Shown here in pieces: positions 1 through 13,069 of a stretch of 64,000 bases of DNA. Source of the stretch: Ovis canadensis (lineage: Eukaryota; Chordata; Mammalia; Artiodactyla; Bovidae); assembly GCF_042477335.2 (NCBI RefSeq), contig NC_091245.1, positions 110,518,501-110,582,500 of the forward strand, read 5' to 3'. Every line of letters begins with the position of its first letter. Positions within the stretch are counted from its first letter, which is position 1. The notes beneath the pieces are model-generated. The model ran no database searches, was not told where the DNA came from, and was given only the letters and a program-made list of their open reading frames with translations. Made by a program: the position numbers and the translations under genes.

Positions 1-132
1 TTTACTGTTTTTAAAAAATAATATAATGTTATTTTTACAGTAAACCACAGTATAATGTAAACATAACTCTTATATGCACTGGGAAACCAAAAGAAAAAAA
101 AATCATGTCACTTGCTTTACTGTAATCATCTG
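1..132. mobile_element. Tigger-type DNA transposon end fragment
   Basis: The stretch around 40-125 (paired 'aaacataactcttatatgcac' wording followed by a 'gtcacttgctttactg' block) resembles the terminal region of Tigger-type (pogo/mariner superfamily) elements, which read '...gtgactcgctttattg...'. Only one end is present and the window starts inside it. It is an old non-coding relic. Recognition is by memory of the family; a repeat-library search would settle it. Confidence 0.5.
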
Positions 133-672
133 AAAGCAAACGCACAATATATTCAGGGTACACTTGCATACAATTCAAGAGTGTTAAGTATGTTGACTTT
201 GTGCAAGTAATCTCCAGAACTCTTTTCACCCTGCAACAGAAACCCTATATCACTTAGGCAATATTCCTTTATTCCACCTCCCCCCAGATTCTGGCAAATA
301 CCAGAAAGCATTAATTTCTGAGTGTAATCATACACCATTTGCAGTTCTGTGGCTGATGTATTTCACTTAACATAAGGTTCCCAAAGTTCATCCATGTTGT
401 AGCATGTGTCAGAATGTCCTTCTTTTTAAGGTACAGTTATTTTCCATTGTATATGTATATGACATTTTGTTTATTAATTCATCTATTAATGCACACTTAT
501 ATTGTTTTAGCCTTTTGGCTACTGTGAATAGTACTGCAGCAAACATGGGTGTGTAAATATTCCATTAAGATTGTGCTTTCACTTCTTGGGGTATATGGGT
601 ATATGCCTAGAAATGGAATTACTGGATCATAAACTTTTTTTTTAAGTGTTTGAGGATTCCATACAACTGTAC

Positions 673-980
673 TGTGGAGCCCTGTACTAAGGTCACAGGA
701 TAAAAATCTTAGGAATTGACCAAGCCCCATTACAACTGTTGCCATGAGCCTCCATATCTAAACCAGCCAGTTCCCTAGCCCCACATTATATAAATATCCA
801 CCCTTCTGTCCATCCTATAGCATCCTAACCAATCACCTAATGCCACCATTCCAGTAGGAATTTTTTTCTTTCTTGAGGCTATAAAAATGGGCTGCAAGCC
901 TGTAAAGGGTACAGCATCTCCCACTCTAATACACTTTATTCTCTTCTCATTCCAACCCACACATGGACCACAACATTCAC
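673..980. mobile_element. Probable solitary LTR inside the L1
   Basis: About 308 bases with no L1 similarity interrupt the L1 reading at a point where both flanks are adjacent in L1 ('ccatacaactgtac' before, 'tttacattcccgctgat' after). The insert begins TG, ends CA, and carries a TATA-like tataaaaat near 890, which is what a solitary retroviral LTR would show. I see no clear target duplication. AATAAA occurs on the minus strand near 936, so orientation is unresolved. Confidence 0.4.
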
Positions 981-3036
981 TCTTTTACATTCCCGCTGAT
1001 AGAGCATAAGGATTCCAGTTTCTCCACATCCTCACCAACAATGATTATTTTCTATTTTCTTTATGTATATATATAGCAGTCATTCTAATGAATGTGATGT
1101 GGTAATTCACTGTATTTTATTTTAATTTGCATAATGATTACTGTTATTAAGTACTTTCTCATGTGCTTACTGATCATTCATATAGCATCTTTAGAGAAAG
1201 ATTTATTTCAAATTTTTCATATATTTTCTAATCAAATTGTTTGATTTTTCTCACTGAATTATAAGAATTTTTATATATCTGAATATTAATCCCTTTACTG
1301 ATATATAATTTGAAAATACTTTTAAAAATTCTATATGCTTCCTTTTCACTCTGTTGACTGCTTACTTTAACACATAGAAGTTTTTAATTTTGATGTCCTC
1401 GGATTTATCTATTTTTTGTTGTTGTTGTTTGTTTTTGACTACACACTGAATGTCACATCAAAGAAACCATTTCCAAATCCAATGTCATGAAACTTTCCCC
1501 AATGTTTTCTTCTGAGAGTTTCATAGTTTTAACTCATGTTTGGATCATTGATCAACTTGAGTTAATTTTTATATATGATGTAAGTAAGTATTCAGTTAAA
1601 TCTTTTGCAGGTGAATATACTAATTACTCAACACCATTTAAGAAAAAAAAAACTGTCCTTTCTTAATTAAATGATCTTGATAACCATGTCAAAAATAATT
1701 TGACCATATATGTGAGGGTTCTTTATCATGCTGTCTGTTTTATTCCATTGGTCTGTTCCATGTATGCCTTTATACCAATACCACACTGTTTTGATTAAAA
1801 TCAGGAAGTGGGAGACCACCAAATTTGATATTCCTTTCCAAAATTGTCTAGGCTACTTGGAGTTCTTTGACATTCTGTATAAATTTTAGGATGAATTTTT
1901 CTCTATCTAAAAAAAAAATGACATTGGTATTTTGGTAAGGATTACATTGACTCTCTAGATCACTTTGTATAGTATTGACACCTTAACAATATTAAGTCTT
2001 CCAATTAATGAACACATGATATCTTTCCAAGTATTTGTGACTTTGATTCATTTCAGAAACAGTTTGTAGCTATCAGTATATATGTCTTTTGCCTTCTAAG
2101 CTATGTTTATTTCTAACTACTTCATTTGTTGTTTAAGCCATCATAAATTGTATTGTTCCTTAATTTATTTTTCAGATTGCTATTGTACAAAAATATACTG
2201 ATTTCTGCATGTTTTCTTGTCCTGAAAATTTTCTGAATTCATTCATTAGGTCTAATAGTGAGATCTTTAGAGTTTTATGCATATAAAATCATATAGTTTT
2301 GAGTTGTTTTTTCTATATATTATACGGTAGTGTTCCCTTCTTTTTTTGCATGTGGATATCTATAATCCTCAACACAATTTGTGAAAGAGACTATGCTTTA
2401 TCCAGTGTATATTCTTGGCACTCTCATCAAAAATCAGTTGACTCAGTTGACTGTATATTCATGGGTTTATTTCCATGTCTCTATTCTCTGTATGATTGTC
2501 TTTGTGCCACTACCATACTGCATTAACTATTAGTACAGTTTGCAATATATTTTGAACTCTGGAAATGTGATATTTCCAGTTTTATTTTTCTTTTTCAAAA
2601 TAGTTTTGGCTTTTCTGGGTCTTCTGAGATTTCATATATATTTTAGGATTTTTTGTTTTAGTTTTTTGAAAGATGCAATTGAGATTTTGATGCAGATATC
2701 ATTGAATCTGTAGGTAATTTTGAGTAGTATGGACAATCAATGAACACAGGATATCTTTCCATTTATTTGTTTCTCCTCTAATTTCTTTCTTCAATATTTG
2801 CAGTTTCTAGTGTACAAGTGTTTTGTGTACTAGGATATGTTTATTCCTAAGCATTTTATTCTTTTCAATGCTATTATACTGAGATTGTTTTCTTAATTTC
2901 CTTTCGAAACACTTTGGCTGTGGTTCAGGAACTGTGAAGAGCTCCAGTACCATTGTACTTTATACTAGCACAAAGAATACAGTGAGAGCAAAGTGATAGA
3001 TAAGAAGTGATTTATTAGAATAAGATGCTTGTGAGA

Positions 3037-4305
3037 TTTTCTCCAAGCTAGGCTTCAAAGTACATGAACTGAGAACTTCCAGATGTACAAGTCGGATTTA
3101 GAAAAGGCAGAGGAACCAGAGATCAAATTGCCAACATCCATTGGATCATAGAAAAAGCAAGAGAATTCCAGAAGAAAAAAAAAAACCATCTACTTCTGTT
3201 TCATTGACTATGCTAAAGCTTTTGACTGTGTGGATCATAAGAAACTGTGGAAAATTCTTCAAGAGATAGGAATACCAGACTATCTTACCTGCCTCCTGAG
3301 AAATATGTATGCAGATCAAGAAGCAACAGTTAGAACCAGATTTGGAACAATGGACTGGTTCCAAATTTCAAAAGGAGTAGCTATATATAGTCACCCTGCT
3401 TATTTAACAAATATGTAGAGTATATCATGTGAAATCCTGGGCTGGATGAAGCACAAGCTGGAATCAAGACTGCTAGAAGAAATATCAATAACCTCAGATA
3501 TGCAGATGACACCTTATGGCAGAAAGCAAAAAGGAACTAGAGTCTCTTGATGAAAGTGAAAGAGGAGAAAGAAAAAGCTGGCTTAAAACTCAATATCAGA
3601 AAACAAAGATCATGGCATCCAGTCCTATCACTTCATGGCAAATAGATGGGGAAACAGTGGAAACATTGAGAGACTTTATTTTCTTGGGCTCCAAAATCAC
3701 TGCAGATGGTGACTGCAGCCATGAAATTAAAAGACTCTTGCTCCTTTGAGGAAAAACTATGACCAATCTAGACAACATACTAAAAAGCAGAGACATTACT
3801 TTGCTAACAAAGGTCTATCTAATCAAAGCTATGGTTTTTCCAGTAGTCATGTAAGGATGTGAGAGTTGGACCATAAAGAAAGTTGAGTGCCAAAGAATTG
3901 ATGCTTTTGAATTGTGATGTTGGAGAAGACTCTTGAGAGTCCCTTGGACAGCAAGGAAGTCAAACCAGTCCATTCTCAAAGAGATCAAACCAGTCAATCC
4001 TAAAGGAAATCAGTCCTGACTATTCATTGGAAGGACAGAAGCTGAAACTGAAACTCCCATACTTTGTCCACTGATGCAAAGAACTGACTCATTGGAAAAG
4101 ACCCTGATGCTGGGAAAGATTGAAGGCAGGAAGACAAGGGGATGACAGAGAAGGACATGGTTAGATGGCATCACCGACTTGATAGATGTGAATTTAAGCA
4201 AGCTCCAGGAGTTGGTAATGGACAGGGAAGCCTGGTGGGTTACAGTCCATGAGGTTGCAAAGAGTCAGATACTACTGAACAACTGAGCTGAGCTGAGATT
4301 TACAA
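3037..4305 (+). mobile_element. BovB LINE, 5'-truncated
   Basis: This starts inside the reverse transcriptase region ('ctccaagctaggcttca') and runs to the BovB 3' terminus with its 'ctgaactga'-like tail (here 'ctgagctgagctgag'). Peptide matches on the + strand include FIDYAKAFDC-like and ITSWQIDGETVET-like segments in the stretches 3230-3418 and 3516-3749. Stops and frameshifts separate them, and the catalytic YADD stretch near 3500 is broken by a frame change. Dead copy. Confidence 0.9.
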
Positions 4306-4503
4306 GCGGCTTTCTAGTGGTTCAGGTGTTAAAGAGTCTGCCAGCAATGTAGGAGATCCAGGTTTGATTCCTGAGTTGGGAAGCTCCCTAGGAGAAGGGA
4401 ATGACTACTCACTCCAGTATTCTTGCCTGGAAAATTCCATGGACAGAGGACCCTGGTGGGCTACAGTCCATGGGGTGGCAAAGAGTTGGACACAACTGAG
4501 CAG
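4306..4503 (+). mobile_element. Bov-tA SINE
   Basis: A tRNA-Glu-like head ('ggctttctagtggttcagg') is followed by the Bov-A body ('actccagtattcttgcctgg') and the 'gttggacacaactgagc' end. It sits directly after the BovB 3' end. Bov-tA elements are mobilised by BovB, whose 3' tail they share. Confidence 0.9.
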
Positions 4504-7264
4504 ATGGGCAAGAAGTCCCACACCTGAAAACTTAATGGGCTACAGCTTTATAATCAAAGGAGAGGTGGGCAGGGGGAGAAAGTCTTTGTCTTTCCTGAGT
4601 AGATATCATGTTTCCATCATGAACTCCTCCGGGTTGGGCAAAGGAGGTTTCTCCCTACATAGTCAAACTAGGTCGGTCCACAAATTATTGTTTTTTTATG
4701 TGTGCAAAGAGCATGTCCTAAAGATCGCTAACTTACTGAGCTCACTGGGCAGTAGGTGGGTCTCATACCACCATTATTTTATTGTTTGGGGGCATGTCTT
4801 ACATTTCAGTTGCATGGTTATGTTGCTAAGCAACTCTGCTTGGTTTTGTTGTTAAGCAAACCTGCTTTCTTGAATAATCATTAACTTACAGGGGTCTCTG
4901 ATTTTTTTGTTTATAATTTCCTAGTGGGCTTAGCTATTTAATCACCTGTTTTGTCCCTTCACTTTGTCCCTATCACTTTTTGGATGATTCATTCTTATTA
5001 TGTAAAAAAGAGCAACTGATATTTGTTATGTTAACTTTGTATCCTTTAACTTGACTGAATTTTTTTATTAGTGCTAAGATTTTGGCAGAATCTTTAAAGT
5101 TTTCTATATATAGGGTTACCTGCAAACACAGGTAATTTTATGGCTTCCTTTTTAATGTGAATGGATTCTTTCTTTTTTCTTAATTGCTCTGGCTAGGATT
5201 TCCAGTGATATATTGATGAGAAGTGGTAAGAATGGGCAAACTTCTCTTGTTCCTGAACTTAGAGAAATGCTTTCAGCTTTTGAACATTAAGCATGAAGTT
5301 TAGCCATGGGATGGTAATATATGCCTTTATTATATTGAAGTGGTTTTCTTCCATACACAATTTGCTGAGAATTCATGAAAGGTTATTGAATATTCAGTAA
5401 ATTTCTGCATTTATTGAAATGATAATATAGTTTTTGTCTTTTTTTCCTCTTAATGTATATTAACACATTTATCAATTTTCATATGGTAAAACTTCCTTGC
5501 CTTCTTGACATAAATCCCGTTAAGTGATGCTGTATGATACTTTCAATGTGCTATTGTATTGTTTATTATATTATTGAGGATTTTTGCATCAATATTTGTC
5601 AGAGACATTGATGTATTGTTTTCTTTTCTGGTAGTACCTCTGTCTAGCTTTATTATCAGGTGATATTAAGAGATTTTAAATTTTTATTCAACTTCTTTAT
5701 CTGTCATTGATGTTCAGATTTTCTATTTTTTAATGATTAAGTCTGGGAGGGTTGTCTATTTCTAGGAATTTATCCTTTCACTTATGTCATACAAATTTTG
5801 GTGTACAATTGTTCATATTAGTCTCAGGATCCTTTTTATTTCTGTGACATCAGCGGTAATGTCCCCTTTTCATTAATAATCTTACTTGAGTCTTCTCGTT
5901 TTTCTTAGTCTAGCTAAAAGTTGGTCAGTTTTATCTCTTCAAAATATAACTTATTTTAATTAATTTTCTCTATTGTTTTCTAATCTTTATTTTGTTTATC
6001 CTACCATTTTTTCTCTTCTTTTGGCTTTGGATTTTGGATAGTTTATTCTTCCTCCTTTTTCTAGTTCCTTGAGGTGGCAAATTAAGTTGTTGATTTGAAA
6101 GCTTTCTTGTTTGTAAGAGTGTGTATCTGTAAATTTTTCTTTTAGAGCTGCTTTCACTGCATCCAGTGAAATGATATTTTGTGCTTTTATTTCTCTAAAT
6201 GTTTTATAATTTTTCTTGTGATTTCTTTTTGATTGCTTGTTTGAAAGTGTGCTGTTTAATTTCACATGCATGACTTTCTGCAAAGTCATTGTCATTTCTT
6301 TTCTGCTACTGATTTCTAGCTTTATTTCATTTTGATTGGGAAATACATATTATTTCAAACTTTTAAATTTATTAATACTTATTTTGTGGTCTAATTTATT
6401 GTATACTCTGCACAGTATTCCATGTACACTTGAGAAAAATGTTTTTCCCACTGTTGTTGGGTGGAGTGTTCTGTGTATATTTCTTAGGCTTGATTTGTAT
6501 GTAGTGCTACATCATTATTGATCTTCTGTCTGGTTTAAATCATTATTGAAAGTAGAGTGTTGGAGTTCAGTATTATCATTTTAGAGAAGTCTATTGCTTC
6601 CTTCAAATTTGTTAAAATTTGCTCCCTGTGTTTAGATATTCTGATGTTTGAAGCATACATCTTATAATTATTGTATCTTCTTGGTGAATTGACCCACTTA
6701 TCACTATACAATGTCTTCCTTTGTCTTTTGTGGCAGTTTTTAATCTTAAACTTAACCTTGTCTGATATTAACATAGACACCTCTGCTGTTTTTTGGTTAT
6801 TATTGCATGGAATGTTTTTTTCCATCCTTTCAATTTCGGCCTATATATGCCCTCAGATCTAAAGTTGATCTCTTGTAGACTGAATGGTTGAATCTTGATT
6901 TTTCAAAATTCATACTGCCAATAACGCTTTTCAATATTTTAAAGAATTTAACTTAACCCATTAGTTTAATCCATTTATATTTAAACTAATTACTTCTAAA
7001 TAAGGACTTACAATCGCCATTGTGTTATTTGCTTTCTATATGTCTTTGTGTTTAGATGAATTTTTGTACTGATGTATTTTGATTCTCTTCTTATGTCCTT
7101 TTGTGTATGTTCAATAGTTATTTTCTTTGTGGCCACCATGTGGATTACAAAAAACAATCTCAAACTTATAGCAATCTATTTTCAATGGATAAAAGCTTAA
7201 TTTTAATCAGATACAAAAGCTCTACACCTTTTGAGCTCCATACATATATTTATTTAATTGATGT

Positions 7265-7342
7265 CATAAATATACATCTTTATATACTTTATATATATAT
7301 GTAAAGCATATATATACTTTATATATATATCATTATATATAT
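7265..7342. repeat. AT-rich (TA)n microsatellite
   Basis: Two runs of tatatatata separated by a short 'gtaaagcatatata ctttata' spacer, repeated imperfectly, inside the inter-ORF part of the old L1. Confidence 0.85.
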
Positions 7343-7891
7343 TAACACAGATTTGTAATTTTTATTCTTTTATCTTTTAAACCCTAAAATAATTAAAGAC
7401 ATAGAGTTACAGACTTAAATTGTTATCATACAAACTTTACTATTTGTCCAATATATTTACTTCAGCAGAGAAATTTATATTTTGGGATGGGTTTAAATAA
7501 CTGTGTAGTACCCTTTGTTTCAGTTTGAAAAACTCCTTTTAGCATGTTTTTTGTAGGGGAGGTCTGGTAGTAGTGAATTTCTTCAGTTTGCATTTATCTG
7601 GATAGTCCTGACTTTCTCAATCAATTATGAAGATAGACTTGTAAGACATAGAATTCTTGAGTGACAGATTTTTCCTTCAGCACTTTATAGATCATCCCAC
7701 TACCATCAGGCCTGTAAGGCTTATGCTGAGAAATCTGCCAATAATTTTATTTAAGCTGTCTGGTAAGTGATAAGTTGCATTTTACTTCTGCTCAAGATTG
7801 TCTTTGACTAGCCAGACTCATCAAGAAAAAAGGGGAGGAAAATCAAATCAACAAAGTTAGAAATGAAAAAGGAGAGGTTACAACAGACAAC

Positions 7892-9216
7892 ATGGAAATA
7901 CAAAGGATAACAAGAGAATATTATGACCAACTATATGCTAATAAAATAGACAGCCTAGAAAAAATGGACATATTCTTAGAAAAGTTCAACCTCCCAAGAC
8001 TGAACCAGGAAGGAATAGAAATTATGAATAAGCCAATTACAAACACTGAAATCAAAACGGTGATCAAAAATCTCCCCAAAAACAAAGCCCAGGGCCAGAT
8101 GGTTTCACAGGGGAATTCTATCAAGTATTTAGACAAGAAATAATGCCTGTTTTTCTGAAATTCTTCCCAAAAATATGTAGAGGAAGGAACACTTCCAGAC
8201 TCATTCTACAAGGCCACAATCACCCTGATACCAAAACCAGCCATGGAGAACGCCAAAAAAAGAAAGTTACAAGCCAATATCACTGGTGAACACAGACGCA
8301 AAAACCTTCAACAAAATTCTACAAGACAGAATTCAACAACACATAAAAAGCTCATGCATCATTATCAAGTTGGGTTTATTCCAGGGATGCAAGGATTCCT
8401 CAATACATACAAATCAATCAATGTGACACACCATATTAACAAACTGAAGGATAAAAGCTATATGATAATCTCAATAGATGCATAAAGAGCCTTTGACAAA
8501 ATTCAGTTATGATAAAAACACTTAAAAAACTTGGCTCAGAGGGAACCTACCTCAACACAGTAAAGGCCATATATGAACAAGCCCACAGCAAACATTCTCA
8601 ATGCTGAAAAACTAAAAGCATTCCCATTAAGATCAAGGACAAGACAAGGGTGTCCACTCTCACCACTATTACTCAACATAGTTTTGGAAGTCCTAGCTAT
8701 GGCAATTAGAGAAGAAAAAGAAATAAAAGGAATCCAGATCAGAATAGGAGAAGTAAAACTCTCACTGTTTGCAGATGATATGATACTATACATAGAAAAC
8801 CCAAAAGGAACTATCAGAAAATTACTAGAGCTGTGAATTTAGCATCAGCAAAGTCATAGGATACAAGGTCAATACACAGAAATCACTTGCATTCCTATAT
8901 ACTAGCAATGAAAAATCAAAAAGAGAAATTAATCAATCACATTCATAACTGTAAAAAAAAAAAGAATAAAATATCTGGGATAAGCCCACCTAAGGTGACA
9001 AAAGAATTTTATACAGAGAACTATAAGACACTGATGAAAGAAATCAAAGATGGCATAAACAGAGGGAGAGATACTCCATGTTCCTGGGTAGGAAGATTCA
9101 ATATTGTGAAAATGACTATATTACCAAATGCAATCTACAGATTCAATGTGACACTTATCAAATTACCAATGGCATTTTTCAGAGAACTAGAACAAAAACT
9201 TTTACAATTTGTATGA
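7892..9216 (+). pseudogene. L1 ORF2 reverse transcriptase remnant
   Basis: Three open pieces (7892-8143, 8573-8836, 8887-9216) together span part of the L1 ORF2 reverse transcriptase. The catalytic box is intact as LFADDMILY in the 8573-8836 piece, and [10 protein letters not shown] precedes it. Stops and frameshifts between the pieces (for example in the 'atgcataaagagcc' stretch near 8480) make it non-functional. Confidence 0.8.
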
Positions 9217-9333
9217 AAACACAAAAGACCCCAAATAGTCAAAGCAGTCTTGAGAAAGAAGGATGGAGCTGGAGGAATCAACCTTCCTGATTTCAGACTA
9301 TAATACAAAGCTACAGTCATCAAGACAGTATGG

Positions 9334-10839
9334 TTGAGTTCAGTTCAGTTCAGTCGCTCAGTCGTGTCCGACTCTTTGTGACCCCAAGAATCGCAACATG
9401 CCAGCCTTCCCTGTCCATCACCAACTCCCGGAGTTCACGCAGACTCATATCCATAGAGTCAGTGATGCCATCCAGCCATCTAATCCTCTGTCGTCCCCTT
9501 CTCCTCCTGCCCTCAATCCCTCCCAGCATCAGAGTCTTTTCCAATGAGTCAACTCTTCACATGAGGTGGCCAAAGTATTGGAGTTTCAGCTTTAGCATCA
9601 TTCCTTTCAAAGAAATCCCAGGGCTGATCTCCTTCCAAAAGGACAGGTTGGATCTTCTTGCAGCCCAAGGGACTCTCAAGAGTCTTCTCCAACACCACAG
9701 TTCAAAAGCATCAATTCTTCAGCGCTCAGCTTTCCTCACAGTCCAACTCTCACATCCATACATGACCACTGGAAAAACCATAGCCTTGACGAGACAGACC
9801 TTTGTTGGAAAAGTAATGTCTCTGCTTTTCAATATGTTATCTAGGTTGGTCATAACTTTTCTTCCAAGGAGTAAGCATCTTTTAATTTCATGGCTGCAAT
9901 CACCATCTGCAGTGATTTTGGAGCTCCCCAAAATAAAATCTGTCACTGTTTCCACTGTTTCCCCATCTATTTCCCATGAAGCGATGGGACCAGATCCCAT
10001 GATCTTCGTTTTCTGAATGGTGAGCTTAAGCCAACGTTTTCACTTTCCTCTTTCACTTTCATCAAGAGGCTTTTTAGTTCCTCTTCACTATCTGATATTT
10101 CTCCCGGCAATCTTGACTCCAGCTTGTGCTTCTTCCAGCCCAACATTTCTCATGATGTACTCTGCATATAAGTTAAATAAGCAGGGTGACAGTATACAGC
10201 CTTGACGTACTCATTTTCCTATTTGGAACCAGTCTGTTGTTCCATGTCCAGTTCTAACTGTTGCTTCCTGACCTGCATACAGTTTTCTCAAGAGGCAGGT
10301 CAGGTGGTCTGGTATTCCCATCTGTCTCAGAATTTTCCACACTTTATTGTGATCCACACAGTCAAAGGCTTTGGCATAGTCAATAAAGCAGAAATAGATG
10401 TTTTTCTGGAACTCTTTTGCTTTTTCCAGGATCCAGAAAATGTTGGCAATTTGATCTCTGGTTCCTCTGCCTTTCTAAAAAGAGCTTGAACATGAGGAAG
10501 TTCACGGTTCACGTATTGCTGAAGCCTGGCTTGGAGAATTTTGAGCCTTACTTTACTAACATGTGAGATGAGTACAATTGTGTGGTAGTTTGAGCATTTT
10601 CGGCATTGCCTTTCTCTGGGATTAGAATGAAAACTGACCTTTTCCAGTCCTGTGGCCACTGCTGAGTATTCCAAATTCTCTGGCATATTGAGTGCAGTAC
10701 TTTCACAGCATCATCTTTCAGGATTTGAAATAGCGCTACTGGAATTCCATCACCTCCACTAGTTTTGTTCATAGTGATGCTTTCCAAGGCTCTCTTGACT
10801 TCACATTCCAGGATGTCTGGCTCTAGGTGAGTGATCACA
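9334..10839 (-). mobile_element. BovB LINE, 5'-truncated
   Basis: The + strand begins with the reversed BovB tail ('gttcagttcagttcagtcgc') and reads back through the 3' coding region into the reverse transcriptase. The L1 flanks are contiguous: 'cagtatggt' before and 'cagtacatt' after look like a diverged target duplication. A 228-codon open frame on the + strand (9330-10016) is antisense to the BovB coding frame. Confidence 0.92.
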
Positions 10840-10893
10840 CCAGTACATTACTGGCACAAAAACAGAAATATAAAGCAATGGAACAAGACGGAG

Positions 10894-11191
10894 TTCTGTT
10901 CAGTTCAGTCATTCAGTCTTGTCTGACTCCTTGCCACCCCATAAACCACAGCACTCCACGCCTCCCTGTCCATCACCAACTCCCGGAGTTCAACCAAACT
11001 CATGTCCACTGGGTCGGTGATGCCATCCAACCATCTCATCCTCTGTCGTCCCCTTCTCCTCTTGCCCTCAATCTTTCCCAGCATCAGGGTCTTTTCAAAT
11101 GAGTCAGCTTTTTGCATCAGGTGGCCAAGTATTGGAGTTTCAGCTTCAACATCAGTCCTTCCAATGAACACCCAGGACTGATCTCCTTTAA
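10894..11191 (-). mobile_element. BovB LINE, short 3' fragment with target duplication
   Basis: About 300 bases of BovB 3' end inserted in L1 ORF2. The target duplication GAACAAGA is visible at 10881-10888 and 11192-11199, and the similarity extends a few bases further with mismatches. The L1 reading resumes in place after it, so this is a simple target-primed insertion. Confidence 0.9.
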
Positions 11192-12100
11192 GAACAAGAT
11201 AGAGAGTCCAGAGATAAACCCATGCATCTATGAGTACCTTATTTTTGACGAATGAGGCAAGAATATACAATGGGGCAAATATGACCTCATATAACTGGTG
11301 CTGGGAAAACTGGACAGCTATATGCAAAAGAATGAAATTAGAATACTTCCTAAAGCCATACACAAAAATAAACTCAAAATAGATTAAAAACCTAAATGTA
11401 AGACCAGATGTTATAAAACTCTCAGAGGAAAACATAGGCAGAACCCTCAATGACATAAATCAAAACAAGATCTTCCATGAGCCACCACGTAGATTAATGG
11501 AAATAAAAACAAAAATAAACAAGTGGGACCTAATTAAGATTAAAGATTTTGCATGGCAAAGGAAACTACAAACAAGGTGAAAAGACAACACTCAGAATGG
11601 GAGAACATAATGGCAAAGGAAACAACTGACAAAGAATTAATTTCCAAAATATACAAGCAGATGATATAACCCAATACCAGGAAAAAAATTTTAAAAAGAG
11701 AAAAACAACTGAGAAGTGGGGGAAAGACCTAAACAGACATTTCTCCAAAGAAGACATACAGATGGCTTGCAAACACATGAAATGATACTTAACATCACTA
11801 TTAGAGAAATGCAAACCAAAACCACAATGAGATACCACTTCACACCAGTCAGAATCGTCATCATCAAAAAGTCTATAAACAATAAATGCTGGAGAGAGTG
11901 TGGAGAAAAGGGAACCCTCTTGCATTGCTGGTGGGAAAGTAAACTGATACAGTCACTATGTAAGATTGTATGGAGATTCCTTTAAAAATTAGGAACAATA
12001 CTACCATATGACCCAGCAATCCCATTCCTAGGCATATACCCTGAGGAAACTAAAGCTGAAAAAGACACATGTATCCCAATGTTCATTGCAGCATTGCAGA

Positions 12101-12296
12101 CTCTGATGCTGGGAAAGATTGAAGGAGGAGAAGAGGCGACAGAGGATGAGATGGTTGGATGGCGTCGCCAACTCGATGGGCATGAGTTTGATCAAGTTCT
12201 GGGAGCTGATGATCGATAAGGAAGCCTGGTATGCTGCAATCCATGGGGTCAGAAAGAGTTGGGCACAACTGAGCAACTGAACTAAACTGAACTGGA
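12101..12296 (+). mobile_element. BovB LINE, terminal fragment
   Basis: About 195 bases of the BovB 3' end ('gactctgatgctgggaaaga' through 'gaactaaactgaactg'), inserted in the L1 3' coding region where 'gttcattgcagca' would normally continue to 'ataatagcca', as it does at 12297. Confidence 0.88.
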
Positions 12297-12307
12297 TAAT
12301 AGCCACA

Positions 12308-13069
12308 AGTCTGCTTACCATCATTACAATACTGTTGACTCCCAATTTTACCCACCCTACAAGCCATTTTCCTTCTGGTAGACCTTAAACTGTTCTTATT
12401 TATATGTTTGTTTTTGATGGTTTGTTCAGATTTCACATATGAGTGAAATCATACAGTATTTTTCTTTTTTGGTCTAAAGCAATTCACTTAGAATAACACC
12501 TTCAAGATTCATCCTTGTTACAAATGGAAGGATTTTATACTTCTTTATGGCTCAGTAGAATTCTACTAGCATATGTAACCCACATTCTTTATTTTTTATC
12601 TATGCATCATTAAAAACCTAGATCATTTCATATCTTGGCTTTTGTAAATAATGCTGCAATGACATAGGATTGCATATATCTTTTCAGGTAAGTGTTTTAC
12701 TTGTCCTTTGGATAACACCCAGTAGTGAAATAGATGGGTCATGTGATTGTCCTGTTCTTATTTTAGTTTTTTGAGGAAATTTCAGTTTTCTGGAGTAGAT
12801 GCACTATTTATAGACCAATCAGCAGTGTATTAGGGTTCACTTTTCTCCACGTATTCTCCAATATTAGTTCATTCTTACCTTTTTGATAATAGTCTTTATA
12901 ACAAATAACTGTGAAGTGATAAGTTATTGTGGTTTTGATTTGCATTTCTCTTATTGAACCTCTTTTCACAGGCCTGTTGGACTTCTGTATATCTTTGGAA
13001 AACTGTCCGTTCAGATTCTCGACTTATTCTTTAACCAAGTTCTTTCATTCTTGTTGTTGTGAGTTGTAT
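12308..13069 (-). mobile_element. Older L1 3' end, minus strand
   Basis: On the minus strand this reads as an old L1 3' UTR and ORF2 C-terminus. Antisense phrases include 'atatgagtgaaatcatacag', 'aatgctgcaatgacatagg' and 'tttctccacg'. Divergence is greater than in the plus-strand L1 before it. It is cut at the right by a BovB insertion. Confidence 0.75.

Larger units (their letters stand above)
2898..4905 (-). mobile_element. Probable ERV LTR, minus strand, split by BovB and Bov-tA
   Basis: The pieces 2898-3036 and 4504-4905 are not L1 but sit between L1 segments that are continuous in the element. On the minus strand the left piece carries an AATAAA signal (TTTATT at 3011-3016) followed by a U5-like tail, giving a U3-right, U5-left arrangement. 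A BovB (3037-4305) and a Bov-tA (4306-4503) later inserted into it. Family not identified; no retroviral coding sequence is present. Confidence 0.5.
140..7770 (-). mobile_element. Old L1 LINE, minus strand, interrupted
   Basis: Reading the minus strand, the pieces 140-672, 981-2897 and 4906-7770 follow L1 order: 3' UTR and ORF2 C-terminus on the left, the ORF2 endonuclease start near 6840-7050, and the end of ORF1 at about 7500-7770. Recognisable antisense phrases include the ORF2 tail near 590-640 ('attactggatcata') and the 'ccacatcctcaccaaca' block near 1025. Total L1 sequence is roughly 5 kb of a 6 kb element. It is disrupted by stops throughout and by two LTR pieces plus a BovB and a Bov-tA, so it is the oldest layer here. 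Confidence 0.85.
7811..12307 (+). mobile_element. L1 LINE ORF2 fragment, plus strand, interrupted by three BovB copies
   Basis: L1 pieces at 7811-9333, 10840-10893, 11192-12100 and about 12297-12307 join in order across three BovB inserts. Coding similarity covers ORF2 from the end of the endonuclease linker through the reverse transcriptase and into the C-terminal zinc-knuckle region ([20 protein letters not shown] at about 11890). Both ends are truncated. The strand is opposite to the older L1 to its left. Confidence 0.85.

Noticed and set aside
4364..4855. 163-codon open frame on +
   Set aside because: It runs from a Bov-tA SINE into the LTR-like block and resembles no protein; chance frame across two repeats.
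9330..10016. 228-codon open frame on the + strand as a gene
   Set aside because: It is antisense to a BovB C-terminal coding region and recurs in other BovB copies. Treated as a BovB by-product and reported only as a pattern.
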